A stretch of 64,000 nt of DNA from Collimonas pratensis (GCF_001584185.1 NZ_CP013234.1:3534001-3598000), one strand, 5' to 3'. Positions 38,073 to 47,973 are shown, counted from the first letter of the stretch. Translations and numbers: made by a program. Notes: generated by a model from the letters alone, not told the origin.

Positions 38073-39140
38073 ATGGTCGCCCCTATTTCTAAAAAAAATC
38101 CCTCATCAAGTCATGCCCGTAATCGTCGCCATCATATCTGGACTGCAAAGACAGAGGCACTATTAGGCACAGCCTCGGATCGCACAATTGCTGCAGAACT
38201 AGGAATTAATCGAATTACAGTTGCGCGCCGTCGACAGGAGTTAGGGATTGCGTCGTTTGGCACGAAAGCTGTGGTGTGGACCGCGGAGATGGATGCACAA
38301 TTAGGCACGAACATTGATACCGTCGTGGCACAAAAACTCGACGTCACTGTTTGGCAGGTGAGCTGGCGCAGACGCCAGCTGAACATCCCGCCTACACAGC
38401 CTCGCTCAAAACAGCTCAGCAGCATTATCGCTAAGGTACAGCCCTCGCCCCTCCCCCCTAAATCAGATGAGGCGCCGACTAGAAAGCCTTTTCTAGTCGA
38501 TCAACCGCAGTTCCGGCGTGCCGGCGGATCCTATCCTGATACAGAGGACAAAGCATTGACGGCCTTCTTGGAAAGAGCCTTGGCCGAGGCGTACTCTCTT
38601 GATCTACAGCCTATTGCCTGCCCATACTGCCATTCCCACCATACCTCTTTGACACAAAAAGCACATGCTCGCTCGCCTAGACCAGCTTTTTATTGCGGGA
38701 AGTGCGACAAACGGTTCAATCGATTGACCGGCACGCCGCTGGCAAGACTTCGCCACGCAGAAATGATGCCTGCATTTGTCCGTCTTCTATCACAGCAATT
38801 GCCATATGAAGAAGCGTGCAGGCGGCTCGGAGTAGATTACAAAGCCATTGCCAACTGGACGAAAAAATTTAGATTGTGGTTGCTGCAGCTAGATCCATCC
38901 GGCCGATGGGAGGCGAAAGTTCTCTTGGGGATAAAGACCCGCGCTTATATCCAGTGCCCACGTTGCGGTGCTGAAGGTGAAAAGCAATTCCTTGGAGGAT
39001 CAGACCATCGTGGACGCAGGCTAATTTGCTCAGCTTGTAGTACCACTTTCGGTGTGCGCGATGCAGAGCTCTTGACACAACAAAGAGTACGACTTGAGAT
39101 TTTATATGACCCTAGCAAGGTAGATACCCTGACAACCTAA
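38073..39140 (+). CDS. DUF746 transposase-like zinc-binding protein
   Basis: 355 residues. Two N-terminal HTH-like repeats (TIAAELGINRITVARRRQEL and VVAQKLDVTVWQVSWRRRQL). A zinc ribbon follows at ~185-220 (ACPYCHSHH, FYCGKCDKRF), then RLTGTPLARLRHAEM (DUF746 core), an HTH (EACRRLGVDYKAIANWTKKF) and a second zinc ribbon (CPRCGAEGE, CSACSTTF). No DDE catalytic domain is seen. The layout suggests a DNA-binding protein derived from a transposase. Confidence 0.75.
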   Translation: MVAPISKKNPSSSHARNRRHHIWTAKTEALLGTASDRTIAAELGINRITVARRRQELGIASFGTKAVVWTAEMDAQLGTNIDTVVAQKLDVTVWQVSWRRRQLNIPPTQPRSKQLSSIIAKVQPSPLPPKSDEAPTRKPFLVDQPQFRRAGGSYPDTEDKALTAFLERALAEAYSLDLQPIACPYCHSHHTSLTQKAHARSPRPAFYCGKCDKRFNRLTGTPLARLRHAEMMPAFVRLLSQQLPYEEACRRLGVDYKAIANWTKKFRLWLLQLDPSGRWEAKVLLGIKTRAYIQCPRCGAEGEKQFLGGSDHRGRRLICSACSTTFGVRDAELLTQQRVRLEILYDPSKVDTLTT

Positions 39141-39375
39141 ATCGCTGCGCCCGAAAAACACATCCCTTGTGATGCGTTGTACCGCACACGCGTTCTGTAT
39201 TCTGAGCACCCGGTCTACCTGCCGGAAAATCGCTCCATACTGCAGCACTTGATTCAGGCTATCTTCCTCACCTGGATGCGCCCCAATATTTGGAGTAGAT
39301 CCTCCTTGGTTAGCACCAATTGGTAAATCTTGCTTTGAGTGGCTGGACCGATGTGTGATGACTGAGCCGACAAAT

Positions 39376-39867
39376 TTATTTGTCTTGCACGAAGGTGATG
39401 ATCGAACGGGTGGTGCCGGGCCAGTTCGGCATCTGCCGCCACGGTGTCAGCACCTCCAGACGGTCGCCTTCGAGGCGGAACTCACGGCACTGCACGGTAC
39501 CGACCCACTCCGGATTCCACGCTGCCTCAACCTGTGTGCACCACTCATTGCCATGAATCTGCTCGATACCGGTGTAGGCGACCAGCGTGTTCAACAACTC
39601 TGCCTTCTCTGCGTCGGTCTTTCCGCTCTTCCTGCCTTCACCTGTTAAGACGAAGGCCACGCGGTGATCCGCGGTAAAGATCACGCGTCCGGTCGGATGG
39701 TCTCCCATCGCCGGAATCTTCTTGCCCGTGTCCTTTGATTCAACCTGATATCCGATCAGCTTCCACGATCCTGTGAGCGACGTTTCCTGTGCCTGTGCCG
39801 TCGCAAAAGCGGTCGCAGCCAGAAGGATGCTCAAGGACACCACTCGTTTTTTTTTCATATCGGTCAT
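39376..39867 (-). CDS. Exported lipocalin-like domain protein
   Basis: 163 residues from MTDMKKKRVVSL (a start at MKKK is equally possible). Signal peptide ILLAATAFATAQA. The mature part has lipocalin-like signatures: LTGSWKLIGYQVESKD near its start, HPTGRVIFTADHRVAFVLTG, LNTLVAYTGIEQI, and the C-terminal ITFVQDK. It likely binds a small hydrophobic ligand or is structural in the periplasm. Monocistronic. Confidence 0.75.
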   Translation of the reverse strand: MTDMKKKRVVSLSILLAATAFATAQAQETSLTGSWKLIGYQVESKDTGKKIPAMGDHPTGRVIFTADHRVAFVLTGEGRKSGKTDAEKAELLNTLVAYTGIEQIHGNEWCTQVEAAWNPEWVGTVQCREFRLEGDRLEVLTPWRQMPNWPGTTRSIITFVQDK

Positions 39868-40013
39868 GTTCTTCGATTGATTAATAGGCCTAGTGGGAGC
39901 GAAGCTACAGTAAGGTGCTAATTTGCACCGAAAACTGACCTCCGGCGGGTGCAAAACAACAATGCCACCTTTCGCACCGAATGATGCACAGATGACGCGG
40001 ATTCGTTTCTGTC

Positions 40014-40080
40014 GGACTCAATATAATGCGCTCCCTCTAGAAAGGCCATGCACAGGGTATCCCAAAGGTCGTGCGATGGG
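40014..40080 (-). pseudogene. terL fragment A (near 3' end)
   Basis: Minus strand reads PSHDLWDTLCMAFLEGAHYI, matching PSPDLWDTVCMAFLESAHYI of the terL gene at 46057. About 22 codons survive. Confidence 0.8.
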
Positions 40081-40182
40081 ATGAACCATCACTGTCATGT
40101 ATCGTTTTGCGTTCAAGCAAAGGGGACGGTTACCTTTAAAAAGGACCTAAAGATATCTCTGGATGCGATATAGGGATTGAGA

Positions 40183-40578
40183 CTAAAGATGTCCCATCTT
40201 CAACTGAAATTTCTGGAACAGACTAGCGATTTGCGTTGAGTCGACAGACTTCATATGAGGGGGAATGCGTGTCATTCGGATAAGCAACGCCGCATCATGC
40301 AATGTCTTTCTGTAAGACGTCATACTGTCGTCTGCACGATCGGCCAGCGTCATCAAAGCGCTTTTGAATGCCAACAGAAAAGCATCAGGATCACGCGGCT
40401 TGCTCGTGGTCAGGTAATGAAAAACGTTGTCGACGACACCGTCAACAGCAAGTTGAACATTGACACCATATAGCGTCAGCGTCGCCAGTCCCAAAATTTT
40501 GTTGACGCTGTCCTTCAGAAATGGATCGTTGGCGTAGGTTTTCATAGGTCCTATTGCAGGCAACATTGTAGTAGACAT
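40183..40578 (-). CDS. Hypothetical protein between terL fragments
   Basis: 131 residues, soluble and probably helical (VNKILGLATLTLYGVNVQLA, DAFLLAFKSALMTLADRADD). AGGAT lies before the ATG. It is inserted between terL fragments A and B. Family not recognised. Confidence 0.55.
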   Translation of the reverse strand: MSTTMLPAIGPMKTYANDPFLKDSVNKILGLATLTLYGVNVQLAVDGVVDNVFHYLTTSKPRDPDAFLLAFKSALMTLADRADDSMTSYRKTLHDAALLIRMTRIPPHMKSVDSTQIASLFQKFQLKMGHL

Positions 40579-40630
40579 GAAAAGTATCCTAGATAGCCGT
40601 GAGAAGCTTGTCCATCAGGAATTGCAGCAT

Positions 40631-40770
40631 TTAACGATTGTTTTCAAAAACACAGACTCCAGGTCTGACAAGTGTCTTTTTCAGGTTACTCGCCATCATC
40701 GTGATACGCGCGCGCATCTGACAATTAGGCATGCGCAAATGCGTCCTCCGCAGCCCGTAGGGTCGCATCT
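40631..40770 (-). pseudogene. Transposase C-terminal fragment
   Basis: Minus strand MRPYGLRRTHLRMPNCQMRA then RITMMASNLKKTL resembles the end of IS4/IS5-type transposases. It is fused in frame to terL fragment B (LLDQAF upstream). Confidence 0.5.
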
Positions 40771-40895
40771 TGAATGCCTGGTCGAGCAGGCCTTGGACGT
40801 GCTGATTTGAGAATGTGATTCGGGCATCCTTCACGGCCTCGGCGGCCAACACGGAGCACTGCGCTCGGAGATTGAAGAAGCGATCCTTATTTTTG
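40771..40895 (-). pseudogene. terL fragment B
   Basis: Reads KNKDRFFNLRAQCSVLAAEA then VKDARITFSNQHVQGLLDQA, almost identical to the terL copy at 46273-46395. It is collinear with fragment A, so both come from one terL copy split by inserted DNA. Confidence 0.85.
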
Positions 40896-40918
40896 GAACC
40901 CAAACAACCAACCGAAAC

Positions 40919-41155
40919 TTAGCTGTCAAATGGGGGCTCTATATTTTGAGCATCCGGCAAGTAGCAGAGTAAGTCGCCTGGCTGGCAATCTAGATAAAGG
41001 CAGATTGCCTCCAATGTATCCATGCGTATCCCTTTCACCTTCCCTTGCTTCAGTAATGACAGGTTCTGATCGGACATTCCAATAGCTGCGGCGAGATCCT
41101 TCGATTTCGCCTTGCGCTTGGCCAGCATGACATCCAACGTAATGACGATACTCAT
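40919..41155 (-). CDS. XRE-family regulator (YozG-like)
   Basis: 78 residues. The HTH spans ~6-65: LDVMLAKRKAKSKDLAAAIG, MSDQNLSLLKQGKVKGIRMD, LEAICLYLDCQPGDLLCY. It begins immediately after the DUF2975 gene stop. Pairs of DUF2975 membrane protein and this HTH type are widespread and thought to act together, the membrane protein perhaps sensing a signal. It sits between terL fragments B and C. Confidence 0.88.
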   Translation of the reverse strand: MSIVITLDVMLAKRKAKSKDLAAAIGMSDQNLSLLKQGKVKGIRMDTLEAICLYLDCQPGDLLCYLPDAQNIEPPFDS

Positions 41156-41827
41156 TTAGAGAAACTGCCGATTTTCTGCCTCAATCTCGCTGGCACGCTG
41201 CAAGATCAGAGCGATAACACTAAAAAATCCAGACAAAAACATTGCAGTAATTGTGCCGCTATTAACTACCGCATCCACAATTTTTTCACTGACTGATATG
41301 TTTTCGTTTAGGAGGACACTCGACAGTATTTCGGACATAAAACCCATTACTACCCACCAAGCTATTACCTTGCTGATTCGGCCGAGTTGATTGACAGCCA
41401 CAGAAGAAAAATATTCGCCTTGCGCATAATGTTGGAATAGGACCCGCAACAAATAAAAGCCATAAGCCATCACCAAGATCGGCATGCTGATAACAACCAA
41501 AGCTCCAAACAGCCGCCAAACAGAAAGAGCCTTGAAATCAATTCCACTAAATAGTTCTTTGTTCTTCACCAAGGGTTCGAACAACGCTGCATATTTCATG
41601 CAAACCAAGAATATCCAAGTAATGGCGCCTATTAGAAGTACTCCAATTATTAGAAACAGACATGCGGTTGCCATACGCCTGCACAGCTGAGCAATGTAAT
41701 TTTTTTCCACGGAAATATCCTTTGCATTCGAATACTGATTGTGATTAAGCCAATTCTGAGCAGCACCAAAAACACTTATCGCCCTCTTACTCGATCGAAC
41801 AATACAATAATTTTTATCGTAAAACAA
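41156..41827 (-). CDS. DUF2975 membrane protein
   Basis: 223 residues. Four TM segments: ACLFLIIGVLLIGAITWIFL, LFGALVVISMPILVMAYGFY, ISKVIAWWVVMGFMSEILSS and TITAMFLSGFFSVIALIL. FQHYAQGEYFSSVAVNQLGR is the family signature before TM3. The N-terminal ~45 residues are extra, so a later start is possible. It forms a two-gene unit with the XRE regulator and is flanked by terL remnants. Confidence 0.85.
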   Translation of the reverse strand: MFYDKNYCIVRSSKRAISVFGAAQNWLNHNQYSNAKDISVEKNYIAQLCRRMATACLFLIIGVLLIGAITWIFLVCMKYAALFEPLVKNKELFSGIDFKALSVWRLFGALVVISMPILVMAYGFYLLRVLFQHYAQGEYFSSVAVNQLGRISKVIAWWVVMGFMSEILSSVLLNENISVSEKIVDAVVNSGTITAMFLSGFFSVIALILQRASEIEAENRQFL

Positions 41828-41883
41828 TCATAAATACAGATTAAACATTATTTTTTCAATTAATTTTCAAAAATGAGACTCTA

Positions 41884-41992
41884 GGCACTTGTATAAGCAC
41901 TTTCCGCGGCCTGCCATGCAGCATCCAAGCCGCAATAACGGGAGTGTAGCCCGCCGACGCGGTGCAATGCGCACTATCCAGGGAGCCATGTA
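41884..41992 (-). pseudogene. terL fragment C (3' end)
   Basis: Minus strand LDSAHCTASAGY then SRYCGLDAAWQAAESAY and a stop, matching LESAHYIVSADY and SRYSGLDAARQAAEVAF of terL. It differs from the main copy by about a third, so it came from a different element. Confidence 0.75.
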
Positions 41993-42059
41993 TCTCCCGC
42001 TCCAAGCGATACAGACAGAATATTTTGAGCTGCATCGATAGACAGACCGACAACGTGTT

Positions 42060-42079
42060 AAATTGCTATTTTGCAATTT
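42060..42079. other. Short inverted repeat before the NTPase remnant
   Basis: Arms AAATTGC and GCAATTT with a 6-base loop, between terL fragment C and the NTPase frame. Confidence 0.4.
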
Positions 42080-42272
42080 ATATCAATTCAAGACTTTCCC
42101 TATCCAATCGAAGCCGAACAACCATCATCCGAAAACACAATGACACGGTCGGGCACACATAATCATTACTGGACGACATAGCGATTGGGAGTTTAAACGC
42201 GATTTCGAAACAGTTAGAACAATCATTCCTATCCCTCCTCCTGAAGCCCCCCTCCCTTCAGTCGATCCAAAT

Positions 42273-45200
42273 GTGTTAGTTGTGAATGCAATTCGACGTG
42301 CGGAATTCGTAGTAGAGTCGCCAGCAGAAATGCCAGTGGTCTTCATAATGGCTGCGCTAGACAGAAATAGAGTGGAGATTTTTGCGCACTCCAAAGGAGT
42401 GACTAATATCGCTTCATTTTTCCGAACATTAGACAGATCAAATCTGTGGAATTTTGCGCGCCGTCCGCTTGATCTTGGTTGGTTAGTTGAATACTGGCAA
42501 GAAAAAAACTCGTTCGGACACTTAGCAGAAATGCTTGAACTTAGCATTTTTAAGCGATTGCAGGAAACCGATATGAATCGAGCTCGCAAGGACACGCTCG
42601 ATCAAGAAAAAGCAATGAAGGCCCTGGAGCGCATTGGTGCGGCAATGGTCTTACAGAGGCTCAATACTATCGAGGTTCCAGATGGCGGCAAAGATATTGG
42701 CGAAGATACTAACGTGTTGGATCTCGCGGAGATACTTTCCGACTTGTCTAGCTTGGACCGCACATTATTGATCACGCGGGCCGTTTTCGATCCAGCGAAT
42801 GCAGGGTTCGTAAGATTTCACAATGATAATGAGGGTAATGTCAGAGCTTATTTGGCGGCACGCTGGCTTAAGCGACTTCGCTCCATTAATTGCCCTCGCA
42901 GTGTCATTAGAGAACTTCTCTTTGCGACTAACTATGGCATACCCCTCGTAAAACCTTCAATGCGTGACACAGCTGCTTGGTTAGCATTATGGGACATTGA
43001 TGTAGCGAATCAAATCATTGAGATAGATCCCAGGTTACTTATGAGCGCCGGCGATCCCGCCAGTCTTTCGCTGTCCGTTCGCACGGCTATTTTGACGCAA
43101 GTAATCACTCAAATTGAACAAGACGTGGCAACCAACGTACCAGAAAGCGATATGCTTCGGCGATTCTCTGCGCCGGATATGGTGCCATTCATTCGTGAAA
43201 AATGGAATTCACATTTAGGATCGGCTCCTGTTCGAGAACTACTACTATTGATGATTAGTCTCGGTGAACACCAGTCCTGCTCGGATATTGCGATTGCAGC
43301 GTCATTCGGCAAATATACGGATCACTACACCCAAATCTTTTCGGGACGGGCGCTATTGGCGACAGCTTCGCTCGCAGAGAGAACAAGTTACGCCGCATAT
43401 ATTCGTGACAATGCGAGCACGGTACAAACTATCGTTGTGTGGGATGCAATCAGCGAACTATTTCCTAACGAACTTTCAGTAAGTGATCTATTGTTGATAC
43501 TTGCAGTTCCAAAACTTCACGAATCTGGTGGAGACCTGGGACTAGGCTATTACGGTCCGAAACTCATTGATCGCCTAACGGATGCGTCCGATATAACGAG
43601 TCTTCTAACGGAAATATTTTCTAGACTTAGAATGCACCTGCCCGCAAACCGTACCGAATATGAAGCTGAAAACAATCCATTCACGTCCATACTTGATGCC
43701 GGCTGTCGACGTCTGATTGCCCTTTCCGGTAACGAACCTCTGGCGACGCTAGTGATCGATATCGCGCTGTACCTAAGTGAATTGCAACTACACTATAGTC
43801 CTAGACAGAGTCAAATCGACACCCCGGATCTATTTGACATGTTGAGTGAAACTCCTATACGCCGGAGGTCAACGTTCTGGCGGTGTGCAGAAGTACTTTC
43901 CAAATCGGAGAAACTGCGTGGCGTCTCCCTGGTGGCCCCGTGGCAAATTGAAATCCACGGTTTCCTTCTTGGTATCAAACTGGAGGATTTAGATTGGCTA
44001 CTTATCGATGCGAGTACAGGCATCTCAGAGAGTGATCAAAAGTTAGCAGTAAATACTGCAATGCGTGCGTGGCGTGAATGGGGGGAGCTAGAAGAAATTC
44101 TGGCGAGGATTACAGCATTCGCACTAGGAAAACCAGAGATCGAAGAGGTCGTGACAAGCTGGACAACTCCAAGAGTTCCATCGACCGAAGAACTTGCCAT
44201 CGAAAAAAACACACATGAGCGCCGGCAAAAAAATTCATCAGAAGAAATCGAGATTGACAAGTCGTGGAGGGATTTTGCAGATAACATTCGGGCCGACCCT
44301 GGGCAATTGCGAACGATAAAGACACCGACCGACAATGGCGTAGATGCGCGACTCTATTATCTTTGGCAAATCTTGTCTAGATATAGCGAAAATCAATCGC
44401 GCTATTCAATAGATGACCTTAGCCCATTACGCCCGCTCTTCGGCGATGCAGTAATTACCGCACTTCGCGACGCGTTCTTAAGACACTGGCGGAATTGGTC
44501 ACCTACCTCTCTAAACGCCCGCCCAGAGAATGAGCGGAATACTCGCAGCGCCATGGATTTAATCGGCATTGTCGGAGTAACACTTGAAGCGGTGAATTCC
44601 CCCAATTGGACGTCCAAGTTGACCGACGAGGAGGCTCGACGGGCCGCCGCTTACGCAACACTAGAATTAAACGGTTTTCCAAGTTGGCTCTCGACTCTTG
44701 CAACGAACAAACCAGATCCCGTGCGTGAAGTATTACGACAACACATTGAGGCTGACCTCATCACTACCTCACAGCAACTACGACGAGATGCACTTGAAAC
44801 CGTTTCGCAAGCCGATACAAGCATCGTGCAGCTCATTGCCAATGATATCTTCACATTAGTTGAGGCGACACCTGTCATACCGCTTCAACTCCTAAATCCT
44901 GCTCTCCGCATACTTTGTCGCGCATACGTGGATCACGAGCGCCTTTTAGACCTTTTAATACAGCGCAGCATCAGCGATACTGAAATACCTGAAAAGGCCT
45001 GCTATCTAGCCTTCGCTTATGGCATAAACCCCCAAATCACGACAACGACACTGACTAATATACTTGCCGATATTGAGCTTACGGCTCAGACAGCACTAGT
45101 TCAAGAAGTCTTGCCGCGCTTGGCTGGAAATGGATGGTCCCGCGGTGAAATTTCGCTGCAAGGATTATCTGTGACCAACTTGGAACAGTTGGTTCTACTT

Positions 45201-46043
45201 GCCTTCGCGACACTGCTTCCGGAAGAAGACAACAAACACACTAACGGCAGGGTATACGCTCCGGATGAGCGTGACCATGCCGAAAGCGCTCGAAGTACCG
45301 TTTTCAACATACTGGTAAATACTCCAGGACCGGCAACCTTCGCTGCGATACAACGAATGATTTCCAAACCTGGATTTCCTATTCCTCAGCAACGCCTAGT
45401 TGCACTATCTCTTCGCCGCGCCGAACAAGATGCAGAAACGGCACCATGGATTTCATCTGACGTTCGTAAATTTGAGATGGACTTTCTAACTGTCCCGAAC
45501 ACACCTATCGATCTTCAACGCGTCACAATGCAACGCTTGGCTGACATACAGGAAGAATTGGTTGACGGAGATTTCAATCAAGGCAAGGTAGTTGCTCGTT
45601 TGCCCAAAGAGGTGGACGTGCAGAACTGGATAGCAAATATATTGCACGAACGTCGGGGCCGTAGTTATACACTGGAGCGCGAGCCACACGTCGCCGAGGA
45701 AAAAGAACCAGATATACGATTACGCGCTAAGGGAGCTGATGCAAGCCTACCAATCGAGATTAAAGTCGCAGAAAGTTGGACGTTAAAAGAACTTGAACAA
45801 GCCATCACGCTGCAGCTCATGGGGCGATATCTGCGAGATCCCGATGACAGGTGGGGAATATTACTCGTCGTGCATCAGATACCACGGCAACAAGGCTGGA
45901 AAATTGACACAGGTCAGTTTTTGACGTTTTCCCAGGTCGTAGAACATCTGCGAGAAAGCATGAAGACAATTGCCATCAGCTCTCGCAACGCTCCGCAAAT
46001 GGATTTGGCCGTAATTGATGTATCAAGAGTACCTATCAGGTAG
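42273..46043 (+). CDS. Large NTPase-nuclease protein, N-terminally truncated
   Basis: 1256 residues from GTG 42273; the frame is open from 42144. The 43 extra residues include HIIITGRHSDWEFKRDFE, a typical strand after Walker B in STAND/NACHT-like NTPases, but no P-loop lies upstream, so the N-terminus is missing. A winged-helix-like part (~60-200) includes LDLGWLVEYWQEKN and IFKRLQETD. About 900 residues of helical repeats follow. The C-terminal ~150 residues are a PD-(D/E)xK nuclease: EPDIRLRAKG (Asp1147), PIEIKVAES (Glu1162, Lys1164), ITLQLMGRYL. It resembles large anti-phage ATPase-nucleases but matches no named system I know. Confidence 0.7.
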   Translation: MLVVNAIRRAEFVVESPAEMPVVFIMAALDRNRVEIFAHSKGVTNIASFFRTLDRSNLWNFARRPLDLGWLVEYWQEKNSFGHLAEMLELSIFKRLQETDMNRARKDTLDQEKAMKALERIGAAMVLQRLNTIEVPDGGKDIGEDTNVLDLAEILSDLSSLDRTLLITRAVFDPANAGFVRFHNDNEGNVRAYLAARWLKRLRSINCPRSVIRELLFATNYGIPLVKPSMRDTAAWLALWDIDVANQIIEIDPRLLMSAGDPASLSLSVRTAILTQVITQIEQDVATNVPESDMLRRFSAPDMVPFIREKWNSHLGSAPVRELLLLMISLGEHQSCSDIAIAASFGKYTDHYTQIFSGRALLATASLAERTSYAAYIRDNASTVQTIVVWDAISELFPNELSVSDLLLILAVPKLHESGGDLGLGYYGPKLIDRLTDASDITSLLTEIFSRLRMHLPANRTEYEAENNPFTSILDAGCRRLIALSGNEPLATLVIDIALYLSELQLHYSPRQSQIDTPDLFDMLSETPIRRRSTFWRCAEVLSKSEKLRGVSLVAPWQIEIHGFLLGIKLEDLDWLLIDASTGISESDQKLAVNTAMRAWREWGELEEILARITAFALGKPEIEEVVTSWTTPRVPSTEELAIEKNTHERRQKNSSEEIEIDKSWRDFADNIRADPGQLRTIKTPTDNGVDARLYYLWQILSRYSENQSRYSIDDLSPLRPLFGDAVITALRDAFLRHWRNWSPTSLNARPENERNTRSAMDLIGIVGVTLEAVNSPNWTSKLTDEEARRAAAYATLELNGFPSWLSTLATNKPDPVREVLRQHIEADLITTSQQLRRDALETVSQADTSIVQLIANDIFTLVEATPVIPLQLLNPALRILCRAYVDHERLLDLLIQRSISDTEIPEKACYLAFAYGINPQITTTTLTNILADIELTAQTALVQEVLPRLAGNGWSRGEISLQGLSVTNLEQLVLLAFATLLPEEDNKHTNGRVYAPDERDHAESARSTVFNILVNTPGPATFAAIQRMISKPGFPIPQQRLVALSLRRAEQDAETAPWISSDVRKFEMDFLTVPNTPIDLQRVTMQRLADIQEELVDGDFNQGKVVARLPKEVDVQNWIANILHERRGRSYTLEREPHVAEEKEPDIRLRAKGADASLPIEIKVAESWTLKELEQAITLQLMGRYLRDPDDRWGILLVVHQIPRQQGWKIDTGQFLTFSQVVEHLRESMKTIAISSRNAPQMDLAVIDVSRVPIR

Positions 46044-46056
46044 ATTTCTAAGCAAC

Positions 46057-47739
46057 CTAGGCTCCGAAAAATGCAACTTCAGCAGCTTGCCGTGCGGCAT
46101 CCAAACCACTATAGCGAGAGTCGTAATCTGCAGACACGATGTAATGTGCGCTCTCCAGGAAAGCCATGCAAACCGTGTCCCATAGGTCAGGCGACGGAAT
46201 GCCCTCCTCCTTCATTTTTTCCTTGGGCTCGATGTGATACCTGGCCTTCTCGTCGAAGAAATAGGGAATCTTGGATGCTTGGTCAAGTAGGTCTTGGACG
46301 TACTGATTGGAGAATGTGATTCGGGCATCCTTGACGGCCTCGGCGGCCAGCACGGAGCACTGCGCCCGGAGATTGAAGAAGCGATCCTTATTTTTCTTCT
46401 TGAAGCATGGGTTGCCCCAGTTGATCTTGACGACGTTTGGGCAGCCAAGGTTTTCGAGCATCTTGGCGAACTGGATCCCCTGCCCGCCGACGTCGACCAG
46501 GATCGTGCAGTTGGACAGGCGCTGCGTGTAGTGGAATACCTCGCCGGCGATGTGCTGCCAGTCCAGGGCGTTCGAGAAGATGGGCACGTCCATGATGTCT
46601 ACGCGCCGCGGGTCGGCATCGATGCGGTCGCCGTTGCCGATCACTCGCGCGTAAGTACCGACGGTCTTGTCGCGAAACACGCCTGCAGCCACGTCGATGA
46701 TGAACAGATTGCCGTAGGGCTCGCCGGCGCTGATCGTGCGTTCTGCGCCAACCAGCTTCTCTACCTGGCTACGCCCCAGCAGGAAGCGCTCTGACTGCTC
46801 AGGGAACAGGCCCAGCACGCGGATCTGATACTCGACCGAATCTCGGCCGCCGCTCTCTTTCTCCCGTTCCTTGAGCCATTTGGTGGTGGCGAAAGGCGAG
46901 CGCTCAGAGTTGAAGCGCAGCGAATGCCATGAACCGCCATTGCGCGCCGACAGCTTGTGATGCGAGGCGTGGTGCCGGCCACTGCTGCGAACGCCCTAGG
47001 AGGCGATCAGCGTGCGGTTACAGGGTTGCGTCTGCGTCCCATCGATCACGTCGAAGTGGTCATCACTCACGCCGGCGGCCTCATCAACAATAATCAGCTG
47101 CGCCCAGCGGTGCTTACCGGCGATGCCAACAGACTGCCCTTTGGCGAGCGCGACACGGCCAACGAACCACTGCTCCTCGAAGCCCGTCACATACACCCGG
47201 GTCTTGGTGATCACGAAATAGTCGCACAACCAGGAATGCGGGCCATTCGCCATGGCAATCTTGGAGTCCTGCATCTCCTTCCACACGCCGTCCGCCACCT
47301 GCTGCAGGTTTGGCGCGCCGATGTAGGTATTGGATCCGATCTCAAGCTTCCCGTCGTAGACCGCGTAGGGATAGCAGAGGAGGTGCCAGAGCGCGATACG
47401 TCCAAACGAGTTGGTCTTGCCGGTAGAGGTACCCGAGACCACGCTGACCTTGGCATCCATGGGCTCCATGGCCTGATAGAGATCAATCTGGTCCGCGCTG
47501 GGCGACACTCCGCACACCTCAACGGCAAAGCGCAGCGGGTCAAACTGATATTCGACGATGAACAGCCTTACCTTGGGAGGCAGATCAAAGCCGTTGACGA
47601 TCTCTTGCGCACGGCGGAGGCGCCCCTGTGTAGTACTCTCATCAGCTGACACCTTAGGCACGACATCTTCCGCTGGATCCCTTACCGCCCTCTTCGTTGG
47701 CTTGCGCGCCGAAGATCCTGACGTAATTCCCTTACTCAT
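46057..47739 (-). pseudogene. terL: Phage terminase large subunit with in-frame amber codon
   Basis: One frame of 560 sense codons broken only by TAG at 46996-46998 (codon 248). The first part has Walker A VSGTSTGKT (~101-109) and Walker B LIIVDEA (~215-221). The second part is the nuclease region (IIDVAAGVFRDKT, TILVDVGGQGIQFAK, CMAFLESAHYIVSADYDSRY). A Gln codon at this spot (SxGVRSSG) would restore the gene. As it stands ATPase and nuclease halves are separated. Follows AlpA by 9 bp. Confidence 0.85.
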
Positions 47740-47748
47740 TCACAGTTC

Positions 47749-47973
47749 CTACGCCTGCAGGCCAGCTCGGCCAGCCTGAGCACGGTTTTCAATCCACGCA
47801 TCGATGTCACTGGACAGCCAGCCGACAGCTCGGATGCCGACCTTAAAGCATTGTGGAAAGATGCCCTTCTTCATGTCGAGATAGATCGAAGCGCGACTTC
47901 TTCCGGTTCTTGCCATGACAACAGGCAGACGCTCAATCGATGACTTAACAGGCGCAATTTGAGGACGGGACAT
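47749..47973 (-). CDS. AlpA family phage regulator
   Basis: 74 residues with the AlpA/MerR-like HTH: SSIERLPVVMARTGRSRASI, YLDMKKGIFPQCFKVGIRAV, GWLSSDIDAWIENR. AlpA proteins activate or repress phage and satellite genes. It ends 9 bp before terL in the same direction, so the two form an operon. Confidence 0.88.
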   Translation of the reverse strand: MSRPQIAPVKSSIERLPVVMARTGRSRASIYLDMKKGIFPQCFKVGIRAVGWLSSDIDAWIENRAQAGRAGLQA

